Assembly: GCF_932526225.1 (NCBI RefSeq)
Contig: NC_064047.1
Span: 12,412,460-12,476,459, forward strand
Reading direction: 5' to 3'
Source: Nematostella vectensis
Taxonomy: Eukaryota > Cnidaria > Anthozoa > Actiniaria > Edwardsiidae
DNA length: 64,000 nt
Shown here: in pieces, positions 1 to 11,800 of the stretch
Layout: each line of letters begins with the position of its first letter
Position numbering within the stretch: position 1 is the first letter of the stretch
The notes under the pieces: generated by a model
Database searches by the model: none
What the model saw: only the letters and a program-made list of their open reading frames with translations
What the model was told of the DNA's origin: nothing
Position numbers and translations under genes: made by a program

Positions 1-1590
1 GCGGTTCGCGCTTCCGTTCGAACGAAGTGACAAAACTCTGAGAATGGCGGGTAGGTGCCGCGAGAGAAGGAACCATCGAGCAAGGTCTCGTCTACATGGC
101 CTCTTTCCTCATCAGTCGTAAGCCACCTTCGACCACTCTACTCCAGCGATTTATTAGGTACCCGGGGATCTTCTGAACCAGCCTCTTGTTCTCTTCTGGG
201 TCGTTGAGCACGTTCAGAAATTGTGAGGCTGACATGGCTGGCTCGCTTGTTCTAGGAAGTCTGAAAACTCCCGTAGGCTGACGCCGTCGTTCGCCTGCAC
301 TCTTGGCCACTCGTGTAATCTATGTCGATATGGGCCGGCCAGAAATTACGGATTGCCATAGCGGCGAGTGAGTACTTCCTTTGCTCGATCGCTGGACGAT
401 GGTGTACATTGCGTTATAAAACCCGAAGTCGCTTCCTTAGCTTCGCCGGCCGTATATCTTCCGAGTACAAACGTTCCTCCGCGTTACTAGACTGACGCTC
501 TACAATGTTCTCAAAAGCCCTTAAACACCTCGGTAACTCTAATTGGTTCCCCCTAAAGATCTTTGGCTCGGAAAGAGGGAGCCTGTGGCGCGAGTTTCGC
601 TCTGCGAGGAGGTTAGCTAAACGTGTTATCGGATCAGTGTTCTCTGCGGGAGGGACAGTACTGCCCGATAGAGGTACACGAGAATCGGTTTGTGATAGAG
701 GTAGAAGGGGTCTTTTTGAATTATGGGGAACCCTTGGCTAGGATTTAACTTGATTTGCGAGGTGATCGGAATTCAGGTTGGATAAATCAAGCGTTTTTGT
801 ACTGCCGGAAATGGAACAAAGCTGTTCCTCTAAATAATCATGTAAGCGGTCGGCGGCCTTCCCCGTAATCGGCTCGGGATTCTGTGCTTCGCTTTCGGCT
901 TTCTCCATAGCCTGTAGTTCGACTCTTGTCTGCTAACTCTTTGAGTATTTCGATTTGTTTGAGTTCTTTCGTTTTCCCCCATTTAAACATCGAGAAATTT
1001 AAGTTCAATGTCTAATCTAGCTGCTTTAGCGGGGATATATGCTCGGTAATTTAGAGACCCATTGCAGGTGCGCGTCTCGATGTGCGGCTTGCCCTTGATC
1101 GGTGGGACCCGGCAATGCTCTGTGCCTTGCGAGACGACATTTCGATGGCCACAAGTTTTTAGTGTAATGGATTTCCCTTCCGGTCGCCTTCACTGGTACA
1201 ACACATGACACGACACCGACTTGAAGCCAATTTGCCTTTTCTATAACTTTATTGTCTGTATTACACCGTACAAACTTGATCCGGCTATATCAGGGGAAAT
1301 CGTCGTGCGCGTGTTTGATCGTTTGATTCGTGTACGATATGCGGGGCTTAGCACTGCCTGGCTCTAATTTTATCAGGTTCAGAGTTAATTATTATCTAAT
1401 AAGTACTGTTCGCTACATTACTGCTAATTTTCCCTTCTTTTCAGGTTTTTAGATGGTCAATTCGTTACACAGTTCAGTTAATTTCTCTTCGTTCAAAGAG
1501 CACAGTTTAAGTTTCACCGTGATTTCTATTTCTTTTGCCATAACGCTTCTTACTCACCTAAATCACGCTCGTGGTCGCCAATATGTAACA
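1..1590 (-). mobile_element. BEL/Pao-like LTR retrotransposon remnant (gag and leader)
   Basis: The minus strand of 92-310 encodes a segment (residues near FLNVLNDPEENKRLVQK and NRWSRVV) like the gag-like region of cnidarian BEL/Pao elements (DUF1759 type). Broken minus-strand frames continue to about 1165, including a stretch reading EPKIFRGNQLE. Near 1571-1590 the minus strand reads a terminal GTGTTACA followed closely by TGGCGACCACGAG, as expected for an LTR end plus primer-binding site. Pol is not in the window; the element would continue left of base 1. Stops and shifts indicate decay. The family call rests on remembered motif resemblance, and the LTR outer edge cannot be placed. Confidence 0.5.
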
Positions 1591-1914
1591 CCCGCGATTC
1601 CTTGTGTTATTCCAGTTATTTATTTAATAATCCAACTCACAAAAGTCTACTTTTTCCGATCTAGAAACTCACATGGGAAAATCGCCCCACAATGCATTTC
1701 AAACAGGTCGATCCAGGGGCGCGCGGCCGAAACCGCAACAGGTGGCCCCTTCACATATTGTTTAAACTAACGTATTTTGAAGTCAAATAGAGTGGGCTAT
1801 AGCTATAAAATATCAAGACATGAAATTAGAACATTTTTTATCAAGATCAACAACACTACAAAGACAACACAATTCTCTAGTTGTTTATTGAAATTGTCCC
1901 ATAAAAATCAATAC

Positions 1915-2045
1915 TGTCCAACACTGTCTCACATTGGCCGTTTGTCATTTGGAATGGCCATTTGTCAAGCGCTAGTGGCAAATGGCCAAATGGTAATATA
2001 ATGCAGTAGGATGTGGCTTTCAGGGGGAGGGATGGTCCTATAAAT
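1915..2045 (+). repeat. Left terminal inverted repeat of the 1915-5583 element
   Basis: Matches the reverse complement of 5455-5583 with scattered substitutions and small gaps. It is rich in short TGGCCA/AATGGCC palindromic words, so it could fold locally. Confidence 0.7.
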
Positions 2046-2065
2046 CAATAACATTACAGTTTTTC

Positions 2066-2175
2066 TAGCACTGCAAGTATCTGATAGCACGGAGATCAAT
2101 ACATAAAAGTCATTTAGCACTGCAAGTATCTGATAGCACGGAGATCAATACATAAAAGTCATTTAGCACTGCATG
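2066..2175. repeat. ~50-bp direct tandem duplication
   Basis: A unit beginning TAGCACTGCAAGTATCTGAT is present twice back to back, with a third partial start (TTTAGCACTGCATG). It lies inside the inverted-repeat element and has no coding potential. Confidence 0.75.
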
Positions 2176-2977
2176 TTTCTGGGCTAAGGGACAAAGCTAT
2201 GGCAACAGTTATGAAAATTAAGAGGGAGGGGTGGTCCACGGATGTCCTTTTCAACCGTGCTGTTTCGAGATGCGAAATTCACAACCACAAATATTATTGA
2301 TGCATGCGTTGCCTCGTTTTTTTAAGAATGCCTTTTTCTTCAAACCGTCTATACACTGTCTATATGCACAAGCAGTCACTTCTTTGTCAGTTGTCTAGGT
2401 GCGATAGCTTGTAAAAGTGCCTGGAGCAGTATAAAGGTTTGAAAGGTAATACTAAACAACCTATTTCAATCGTGCTGTTTCGACGTGCGAACAAAACAAC
2501 AACAAATAATATTGATGTGTTACCTCGTTTTGTTTTACCTCGTTTTTTTTTAAGAATGTCATTTTGTGCAAACCTTCTATGTGAAAATTTTTGAAATGAC
2601 AAGTGAAAATGATATTGTTGTGTTGCCTCGTTTTTTAAGAATGTCCTTTTGAACCATGCTGTTTCGCGATTCAAACGACACAACATATAACATATTAAGG
2701 CGCTGCTTCGTTTGTATTTTTTTTTCAAACCGTCCTTATGTACTAATGGAAATCGTAGTTTGGTAGAAAAAAAGAAAAAAAAGGCCCTTCGAATAAGGCA
2801 ATAATGGTAACACGATAGTTTGGATCATAAATATTTCCCGGTATAGGTGTGACGGCTCGTAAACATGCCTAGAACAATAACTAGGAAATACTAATAAGTC
2901 GCGGCCAACAAAACTGCGGAAACTACCTAAATGGCGGAAAGCCCCAGTCCTAAGTATTCAAATACTTTTTAAAAACA

Positions 2978-3148
2978 TTTTTGTTAGCAAGTATTCTAGT
3001 ATGTTTCACATTCATGGTGTATGAGCTTATCAGCGAGAAATCCGTCAATTCTATTAGACTTATTTTTGTTAGCAAGTATTCTAGTATGTTTCACATTCAT
3101 GGTGTATAAGCTTATCAGCGAGAAATCCGTCAATTCTATTAGACTTAT
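2978..3148. repeat. 85-bp direct tandem duplication
   Basis: Two near-identical copies of a unit beginning TTTTGTTAGCAAGTATTCTA, starting at about 2978 and 3063. Apparent reading frames here only follow the duplication. Confidence 0.8.
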
Positions 3149-4539
3149 TCGGGTTAAAAAGTGTCAAACAAGTTCGTTAATATTGCTAACTCTATTCCAG
3201 GAAACAACTGGCCACCTCAGCTCCTACGGTTACTCAGTTACTCAGATACTTCCCTCTGCCGGCAAAACACGCCGAGCATTTCCCTGTCCCTGTATAGGTG
3301 CTCGTGCGTGGGACAGTAAACTGGGAAATACTGATAGGTCAAGGCGAACAAAAAGGTGGAAATAACCGAAATGACGGAAACCGAAAATAATGTTTTCGGC
3401 AAGGGCTTTTTTTATTTTTATTTACATTGAAACTTGCATACACCAGCAAGAAATACGTAAATCCTTATAGAGGCTTTTTCGTGTGAAAAAGTCATTTAGA
3501 TTTTAAATTTTTAAATGGTGCTTTAATTTATCCCAGGGCCACCTACTTCTACATAGCAGGTTCTTAGCCCAAACACATTATGTGTGACAGAGGCCAGAAT
3601 GTATGCGTAGGAGATGAATCCTAGGTTTGAAGACTTCGGCCGCGAATAATTAATCAGCGGTAAGAACCTTTGGGAGCGGCCGCAAAGACCGCCGGGTCCC
3701 CAAATCGTCGTACGACCAGGCTGAGAAAATCGACCAGAAGAAAGTTACGCCTGAAAGTTTACTGAAACAATTGAATAACTTCTAAAATCAGGGAGAGCAC
3801 CAGGTAAAATAAAGTTCTCGTTGAAACAGTGGCAATAGATCTAGGGGGAAAGTTTTTATATGCAAAAATAGCATAATTAAGCTACATTTTCATCTTGTTT
3901 GCATGTTCTCTTCCTTGCTAGAATAGGCCTCTAATTTTTGCTAGTTTTAGATAATGGAGTGTTGGGAGATCCTCGGATGCGGCTTAGTATACTTAAAAAT
4001 ACCTTGCCTCGGGGGATAGAAATTCAAGTCTTTTGGAAAGATGAAACCAGTGGCGATGCCATACTTGCCTTTTGATCGGTATAAGTTGGTGTGGCGTATT
4101 TAATTGGACAATTGCTGGCTGTAACAGATGACTCCAAAATGACTGTCTCTATTCCAGTTGAGTTTAGAAAATATAAGTATAAGTATGTATCATTATTCTA
4201 CAGACCTACAGATTACTGTGTCTAGCACTCCAAGCAAGAAATTGGACTATGACTAATAGTGCAAATGCAATAAAAGGTATAGCTCCATTGTTAACAGGAC
4301 ATGGCCATGACTAATGTAAGCCCAAAAACCTGTAGCAGTGGTCAGTGTGGTTAAACATAGAAAGTCAGTCGTTATTGTCTATTAGAGACATTGGATAGAA
4401 TTATTAGCTGAGAACATTTAGTCAATACTGTATAACCTCATGGTAAATATAAAGGAAATATCTTATCCCTGTCAAATGTTTAATTTTCTTATAAATGTTA
4501 CCTTGTCTCATTATTATCATTTCCATTTGAGACTATAAA

Positions 4540-4920
4540 AAGCAGTCTGCGCAGCAGTCGAGTAGGCCGAAGGCCTACGAGACGGAACCAGTGGGCGATG
4601 CCGTACTTGCCAAAACGAAGCCTTTTGATTGGTAACGAAGCCTTTTGATTGGGCATGCTGTAGTAAATTAAAATTATAATTAGCTACGAGCATTAACTCA
4701 ATACTGTAAAATGCTCATGGTAAATAAAAAGTTTATATATGAGGAATAACTGTCCCTTGAAATATCCAATTTTCTTACAAATGTTACATTGTGTCATTAT
4801 TATTATTTCATTAAAAAGAAAATAAAAAGAAGTCTGCGCAGCAGTCGAGTAGGCCGAAGGCCTACGAGACGGAAGCAGTGGGCGATGCCGTACTTGCCAA
4901 AACGAAGCATTTTGATTGGT
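4540..4920. repeat. Duplicated ~90-bp segment with GTAGGCCGAAGGCCTAC palindrome
   Basis: The segment around AGTCTGCGCAGCAGTCGAGT, followed by a GTAGGCC/GGCCTAC hairpin and GGGCGATGCCGTACTTGCC, occurs at about 4540-4630 and again at 4830-4915. A weaker relative lies near 4044. It seems to be a small repeat expanded within the 3.7-kb element. Confidence 0.7.
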
Positions 4921-4929
4921 ATCATTGGG

Positions 4930-5395
4930 CATCCATTTGCCACAAAGCCCTATGCCTTGGTCATGGTACTTGCAGTGCTATGTGTCTGCTATATGTATGG
5001 TGGACCACCCCTCCCCCTTGCTTTTTGCCATATCCACCATTTCCACCATATCCACCATTTGCCACATAACCCTATGCCTTGGCCATGGTACTTGCAGTGT
5101 TGACTGTCTGCTATGTATGATGGACCACCCCTCCCCCTTACTTTTCACCAAATCCACCATATCCACCATTTGCCACATAGCTCTATGATTTGGTCATGGT
5201 ACTTGCATGCAGTGTTGATTGTCTGCTTTATGTATGGTGGACCACCTCTCCCCCTTACTTTTCACCATATCCACCATTCCCATCATATCCACCATTTGGC
5301 ACATACTCCTATCCCTTGGCCATGCTACTTGCAGTGTTGACTGTCTGCTATATGTATGGTGAACCAGCCTCACCATATCCACGATTGTATTAGCC
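4930..5395. repeat. ~118-bp tandem repeat, about four units
   Basis: Each unit contains ATGGTGGACCACC, a CTCCCCCTT run, a run of CCACCATATCCACCATTTG words and CTTGGCCATGGTACTTGCAG. The open frames across it on both strands are by-products of a stop-free repeat. Confidence 0.8.
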
Positions 5396-5454
5396 CTATT
5401 CCTAAAGCCTTGGTTCTTCTAATTCTGAATAGACAGTATATATGCTAAGTATGA

Positions 5455-5583
5455 GTCGATAGGACCATCCCTCCCCTTAAGTTCTACGCTGCAGTGTTAT
5501 ATTACCATTTGGCCATTGCCACTAGTGCTTGAAAAATGGCCATTTTGAAATGGCCAATGGCCAATGTGAGACAGTGTTGGACA
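5455..5583 (-). repeat. Right terminal inverted repeat of the 1915-5583 element
   Basis: Inverted partner of 1915-2045. The outer end is AGACAGTGTTGGACA, finishing at 5583. Confidence 0.7.
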
Positions 5584-5687
5584 ACCCTCTACAGAAGTTA
5601 GTTTTCACTCAGATAACTTTAATAGATAAAGCAATTTAGTTAAATACCTTTAGTTCATTCTTTTATATTCAGATCACGTCAAGATTA

Positions 5688-6001
5688 GGGGGGTGAATAG
5701 GGGTATGTAAATCCGCCGATCCGCTACATTTTTTGGAGCAAATCCGTGGATCCGCATAATTTGTTTAGATCCGCATGGTTTCACAAAACAATAGCATCGA
5801 TTGAAATTTATTTAAAATCCGAAATTCGACCGTCGAAGCAGTCAAAATCCGAAATCCGCGCCCGAATTGTGAACAGATCCTTGATCTGCCGTACTCCCCA
5901 AATCCGCCAATCCGCTAGAATAATAATAAAAATCCGTAATCCGTGAGCATTTCGGGGCCGAATCCGCCAATCCGCGAACCGATTCACCCCCCCCCCCCCC
6001 C
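5688..6001. mobile_element. 314-bp MITE with GATTA target duplication, copy 1
   Basis: The ends are inverted: GGGGGGTGAATAGG on the left and the complement of GGTGAATCGG plus a C run on the right. GATTA flanks both sides (5683-5687 and 6002-6006). The interior has many AATCCGC words. The same element in the same flanks occurs at 54990-55305, so it was in the locus before duplication. Confidence 0.65.
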
Positions 6002-6394
6002 GATTAGGTATTGAAGCTGTCTCTAACTGAATAAAGTAGTCAGCTTGTTTCTATGTCCCTCTTTATACGCTACGGGTCTACACGTGTTGCAAATGAATAA
6101 ACACAACGAAATGTGGCGTAATTAATCCAAGTGAGCACGACTTTCCACAATAACTTGATAGAAAGTAAAGCTATGGAAAATTTGCAGCAATGAAATCGCC
6201 AATTAGGCCTTGATTCTGCACAAATACATAAATCGTATATGTGAAATTCTGAATTCCGATGCAATGATTTGCGATGACGTCACAGAATTGTATACTTCGC
6301 GTCAGGAAAAGGCTTCGGTAAGATCATATTGATCATCAATGCAGATTTCTCGGGACGACGAAAAAAATAGTTGCATTTTATGACTGGGCTACCA

Positions 6395-6478
6395 TACCCT
6401 GGTTCCAGAGCCTCGAACGTCTCTCTGTCTAGTGGCCAGCCACTGAATAGAGACGTTCGAGGTTTTGGAACCAGGGTA
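6395..6478. repeat. Palindromic hairpin element (84 bp)
   Basis: TACCCTGGTTCCAGAGCCTC and the following CGAACGTCTCT pair with AGAGACGTTCGAGG...GGAACCAGGGTA at the other end, giving arms of about 28 bp. Further copies at 55699-55782 and 56259-56372 mark it as a small foldback/MITE family. Confidence 0.7.
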
Positions 6479-6647
6479 GGGCTACCACAGGTATCCCAGT
6501 AAAAAAGTTGTTGTGTGTTCGTGATGGGTGGGGGGGGGGGGGGGTTTAGACATGCCAAAAAAAGGTTTGTCCTTGTTGAATTCGTTTGTCCTTAGAAATT
6601 CTTCACTAACGCAGGTGGGAAGCCTGTGCTGTGACAACGCTAAGTTT

Positions 6648-6967
6648 GATTGAATGTTCCTCCCGTTGCATTGTTTGTACAACTTCGTCAACGGCTACTG
6701 AGCTCAATAATCGAATCTAGGAGGAAAAGAAAAATATTGCACATTATCTGAGGCGAGAGAATTTTTTGCGATCAGAGACACCGCTGTTTGCTTCTGTTTT
6801 GTTTGGTTCCGTATGTGACTGCTGAGCTCGCCTTGCGTGACAGGGGGCGGTCTGAGTGACTGCGTGAGGGACTAGGGTCTAGACTCCTTTGCGTCTTTCC
6901 CGAAGGGTTGATCAGACGCTTCCATTGTAAATTGAGATTCGTCTGAGAAGATTTCGACTAGAAACAG
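6648..6967 (+). other. Putative 5' untranslated exon of TRIM-TLDc gene 1
   Basis: This block is conserved in the same relative place in all three locus copies (ending at 6967, 21247 and 56875). In each it ends in AAACAG followed by GTATT, a good splice donor. The coding start at 8877 is preceded by a pyrimidine-rich tract and TTTTTTAG, a good acceptor, so a non-coding first exon spliced to the ATG exon is the simplest reading. No TATA box is evident and the transcription start is unknown. Confidence 0.45.
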
Positions 6968-8874
6968 GTATTTATATCGCCTATTTCCACCCTATTTTGG
7001 CTATATTACCTATTTTATTATTGTATGGGGTCTAAAAGTGGATCGATTCATTTGTCTTCAGCTGATAACTCTTGAGAGGTGAAATGAATCACTTTCGATT
7101 CGACTCGAAAAGTTTCCGAGTAAAAAAATCTATATTAAATGTACCTTTTGTTCCAAACGTTGTGTTTAGTATATTGGCAGTCTATATTTGAATTATTATG
7201 TGTTGTCTTATTCGTTGTTGTTGTTACAATGCTGTACATCAAAGGTCGGTACAGCTAGATATGCTCACTCTAGCTGAATCGTTTACCTTATAACACTTTT
7301 TTTTCGCGTCAATTTAAACAGCCTCTGTCACGTGCCATTTTATCATCCTAGCAAAGTACCAAAGTGTGAAGAAGCATCCATTTCCATCGGCTGATTTGGA
7401 GAAGCCTATATGTGATATTTTCGATTTAAAAAAAAAATTAAAAATTTGCGAAAATAAAGCATAGCTGTCAACTCTCCCGCATTAGGCGGATGTCACAAGA
7501 TTTTGAACCTAATAACATTAATTTTTGTGTGAATGTTCATACATTCTGAATCCACTGTATTCACTCGCATTGGCGTTGGTTTTTTCCACATATTTACTGT
7601 ATCTCACCCGATTTTACAAGATTTCTGTGCAAGTTTGATTGACAGCTATGATAAAATGATATGGCCTTTGGGTGAAATATTTGTCGTTTTATAAGCTTTT
7701 TGCAAACACCTTGACTGTGACAATTCTGAACTGTATTTACAGGTTTTTGTGGAACTAAATTTAGCCCACGCATGTCTTTGTTACAGTTTTGATGAATGAA
7801 GCACATTCTAAATCACTTGCTTTACTTGAGTTTATTGTCTCAAAATGGCAAGATTGCAAAAATAAAGTGACTTTTTATGAAAATAGCGAAAATAAAGTGT
7901 CGCCCAATAACAACATTTTAAAATCGTGAAATTTTGACGTCGCCAATAAGGTGTAATAAGGGTTTAGTTTCAATTAAAGATTGTTTATTTTCGTTGTTCT
8001 CTGGTGGACAGGTACAGTGATTTCTGATTTTTTTAAATTGTTATTTTTTTGGGTTTGCCACTCAAAAAAGTCACATGATCTTTTAGCACAAGTCGCCTAT
8101 TCACGAAACAGTCAAAAATTAAACAAGAAAGCTATGAAAATAGTTGAGTTTGCTTGATGGTGGATGGATGGGGTGCTAAATTAAAGTAGTGTTACAGATT
8201 CTCTAGCCTTCAAAAGTGTAATTCCCATATTGGTCACTGGGAAGAGGTAAATTGGCCAAATTGCCATTGACTTATCTTCAAACTTCTAGCTGTTTTACTG
8301 CTCATCCAATAGCTAAGTCCAAATATCTGTTGTTTGGAGTCGTTCATGAGTTTTAGGAAGCAACTGAAGGTAAAGTGATCACAATTAAAATTTGGCAATG
8401 TAACAATAATATCATTGATAAGCTGGGTTATTTTTCATAGTAAGTAAATAAGTAAGTATATATACTGTATGTCCAACTTTGCATATTCATATTTGTGTTG
8501 TCATTTTCCCTTTCCAATTTGTTTGATCATGCAAAGCTTCCAAACATAACGCCGGAATTTATAACAAAATAAACAAATATATAACACAGTTTATTCAGCA
8601 GACACAAGATTAATCCCTAATTTCTTGAATTATTGTGCATGTTTAGGGATTGCAAACTCCACATGAGAAATGCAAATTTTAAAGTGTTTGTAATGCAGAT
8701 ATTTCTGCATTATTTTTGAGAATTAAAAGGAAATGACCAGAAGGGGCGTGGCTGTGCCCCCAATATTTTCTCAATGTTTCTGTATCGTGCCCCCCCCCAA
8801 TCTTAGGTGGCCTGCTATGCCTCTCGTAGAAAAGGAATAATAAATTTGCTTATGCTTTACTTGTTGTTTTTTAG
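6968..8874 (+). other. Putative 5' intron of gene 1
   Basis: AT-rich, no coding frame of note. Nearly the same sequence lies at 56876-58811 in copy 3. In copy 2 the part matching 7210-8720 is replaced by unrelated DNA (about 21530-22296). Confidence 0.45.
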
Positions 8875-8876
8875 AA

Positions 8877-11800
8877 ATGACATCCGCCAGCAGGCGCCTC
8901 GAGGATGAGGTGACGTGCTCTATATGTATAGAGCACTTCAACGATCCTAGAGTGCTCCCTTGCTTCCACTCATTTTGTCGGCACTGCCTGGAAGAGCTGG
9001 CAGTGCACTCTGAAGGGAGAGGAAAACTTGTGTGCCCCCTCTGTAAGGCGGAATTCCAGGTAATCTGTCATACAGAAATTCATCCATTACTTAATGAACC
9101 CTGGCACAACTGTGTGACAAATGTTTTGCTGTAACAAAGAAATGGATTCAAACGACAAGTGCATTTCGAAAGAGAAAAGCGGAATTGAATTCTTCTCACA
9201 AGAAATTACTTTGAGTATTGAATTATTAAAAGATAAGGATCCCCAAGCTAATGTTGTATTTTGCATGTTTCCTTCATAGTTACTGTGGATATATGGGCGT
9301 TACAAAAAAAATTGGGACAAAAAATTATAATAAAATACCTTCAAACTTTTCTTACCTGTTTTTGGACTTGTCATTCACATCCCTGTGAAGTTTCAATTCA
9401 TTTGGGGCAATATCGAGCAATTGTAGTTCAACTATATTTACAGTAACTATGAATAAAACACGTAAAATACAACATTAGCTCGGGGAACCTATGCCCTTCC
9501 CTGAAACCATATGCAAACTCCGTTATAACTCTATTTTACTGATTATTGTTCTAGATTTCCCCAGCAGATGTTCCGAGTTTGAAGGTGAATTTCATGATCA
9601 ACAGTATTATCTCTGTTCTATTGTTGACATCTGAAGACTCCAAGAAGAAACCAGCTTGTGAATCGTGTGATAGTGGTGAGCCTGCCCAAGGGAGATGTAA
9701 CGAGTGCGATCACTTTGTCTGTGAGCAGTGCATCTCGACTCATAAGAGATTTCGACCAGTGCAACACCACACTATCCTCAGTTTTGATGAGATCAAAAGC
9801 GGAAAGTTACTTGCAATGAGCAAGGCTTCCTTCTGTACCAAACATAAGGGTAAAAAGCTGAAACTGTTTTGCGAATCTTGTAAGGAAGTAATTTGCCGAG
9901 ATTGCACCGTTGTTGATCATAAAAATCATGATTACCTTTTCACAAGTGATGTAATCGCTCGAGAGAAAGAAGAAATATTGGGAAGAGCAAAAAAAGTTGC
10001 ATCAAAACTCACCGACATTGAACAGGCGATGGCATTGGTAGAAGAGGCTCAACAACATCTCGAGGAAAATAAACGTGCGACCAGAAGGGATCTGGATGCG
10101 TTCATTGATAAGCAGATAGGGGCTCTTGAGAAGATGCGATCAGATCTTAGAGGGGAGATCGAGTCAGCTTGTCAGAAGCAAGAGAAGCAGCTGACTGCCC
10201 AGAGAGAGAATCTATCCATGAGACTTGCAAGTGCTCGTAGCAGTTTGGAGTTTGCTGAGAGAATGTGCAGAGATGCAAATGATGTGGATGTCTTGTCCAT
10301 CAGGAATGAAGTGCTATCCCAGCTATCGAGTCTAGCAGAGAAACCCGTGGATCAGCCTTGTATGGAGGGTGGAGTTCGTCTTGTAGTGGATGAGGAGTAT
10401 TGGGATTCTTTGTCAAAGAAGATCTCAGTTGAAAAGCGTACAGGTAAATTCTCTAATACAGTTGTGTCCTGATTATAAATAACTGTAATCCTCTGCTATC
10501 AAACCTCACAAAGAAAATTTATTTCCACGTTGACTGCTTTTTTCAACCCCAGTAATTCGATGCCTTATCTCGTGGTAATGTAAAAAGTAATTTTTGTTCT
10601 TCCATTCATGTAGCTTTTCTAAGTCTGTATACCCCGTATGTATTATTCCTATTTATTATGTTATGGGCAGCGACCGAAGGGATCAAAGCCGCAGTTCTAA
10701 TCTAAATATAATTGAGCACGAGTAGAATACATAAAAGCATACCATAAATCACAAGTCTTTGTTTATAATATTTCTTGATAAAAAGCAATTCAGTTGTAGA
10801 TCTTTTGCTGAATGGTAGTTCTACAAGCAAAAGGTGGTTACGGGTTAGGTTTATTCGTAAGAATAATGGTGATCAAGTCCAGCGTCGGTGACATTTCGAT
10901 GATTGTCCTAGATATACATTTTTTTCAGGAGGGGATTTCGATCCTTTCTGTAATTGACAGAGCTATGCCTTTTACAAAAATTCAATCTTGATGATAGAAC
11001 TTTGGGCCCAGAATACTCTAGGAATCTTGAATATGAGGCAGGAGTTTGAGCGACCACACAACAACATGCAGCGACAATCTGTACTAAACTTTTGGGTAAC
11101 ACACAATGGAATTATTGGACAGACATTATTTGTTTGAGACATGATGAGGATAAGAAATTTTGCCTTCTTGATAAAAAGAGTATTGGTTACTTATCTGGTG
11201 ATGGTGTAACTCCGTTTGTAGGTCTTGAGCAGTCCGCCATCCTCAGCGGCAAAGGTCCAAAGTACCTCCGAGATCTCTTGGGATTCCTGCAGCCCGTGCA
11301 GCAAAGTCCCGAGAGTCGCTGGGTCAGATGTTTCTCAGCAAAGAGAGATGGCTGGGCTGCCAGGACCTTCCATGAAAAATGCGACGGCAAAGCGCCGAAC
11401 ATCGTACTCGTAAGCGTTGGAGGAAGATACGTGTTTGGTGGCTACTCTGACGTAGCGTGGACAAGTGAGTACACTAATGAATACGAGAAGGGTCGTATCA
11501 GGGTGAGGGTCGAAATGTCTGATCATGTTTGTAAATTATTGTTTGTAAACTATTTTTTGTTCATTACCATGAACTTTAAACTTAAGACTTGCAGTACGTT
11601 TTCCTAAGCCACCTTCCACCCAATATGTATTAAGTCATATGATAAAAGGATTGGATAGACAAATATAGATATAGTTTGTTAGCAGCTACCATGGTATTAC
11701 ATGAGGTGAGCTCGTTAATTTTGCTGTTTGGTGCAGGAAAATGTTTTTACATAATTACAAGATTTTTCCTTGGACAACCCTTAAAGTAGGTGTTACTAAA

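Larger units (their letters stand above)
1915..5583. mobile_element. 3.7-kb DNA element with ~130-bp terminal inverted repeats
   Basis: The first 131 bases (1915-2045) reappear inverted at 5455-5583. Both ends read TGTCCAACACTGTCTCACAT inward from the outside and stay alignable through the GGTAATATAA and GGGGAGGGATGGTCCTAT stretches. The interior has no transposase-like frame, only short random frames and several tandem duplications, so it looks non-autonomous. A 2-bp AC on each side could be a target duplication but is too short to be convincing. The superfamily is unknown. Confidence 0.65.

Noticed and set aside
4789-5393. Overlapping frames rich in Pro, Ile and His
   Set aside because: All are translations of the ~118-bp tandem repeat in different frames, with no start or domain evidence.
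11092-11607. Stand-alone 171-codon gene
   Set aside because: Same reason as in copy 2: only 11222-11464 is exon, with splice sites on both sides.
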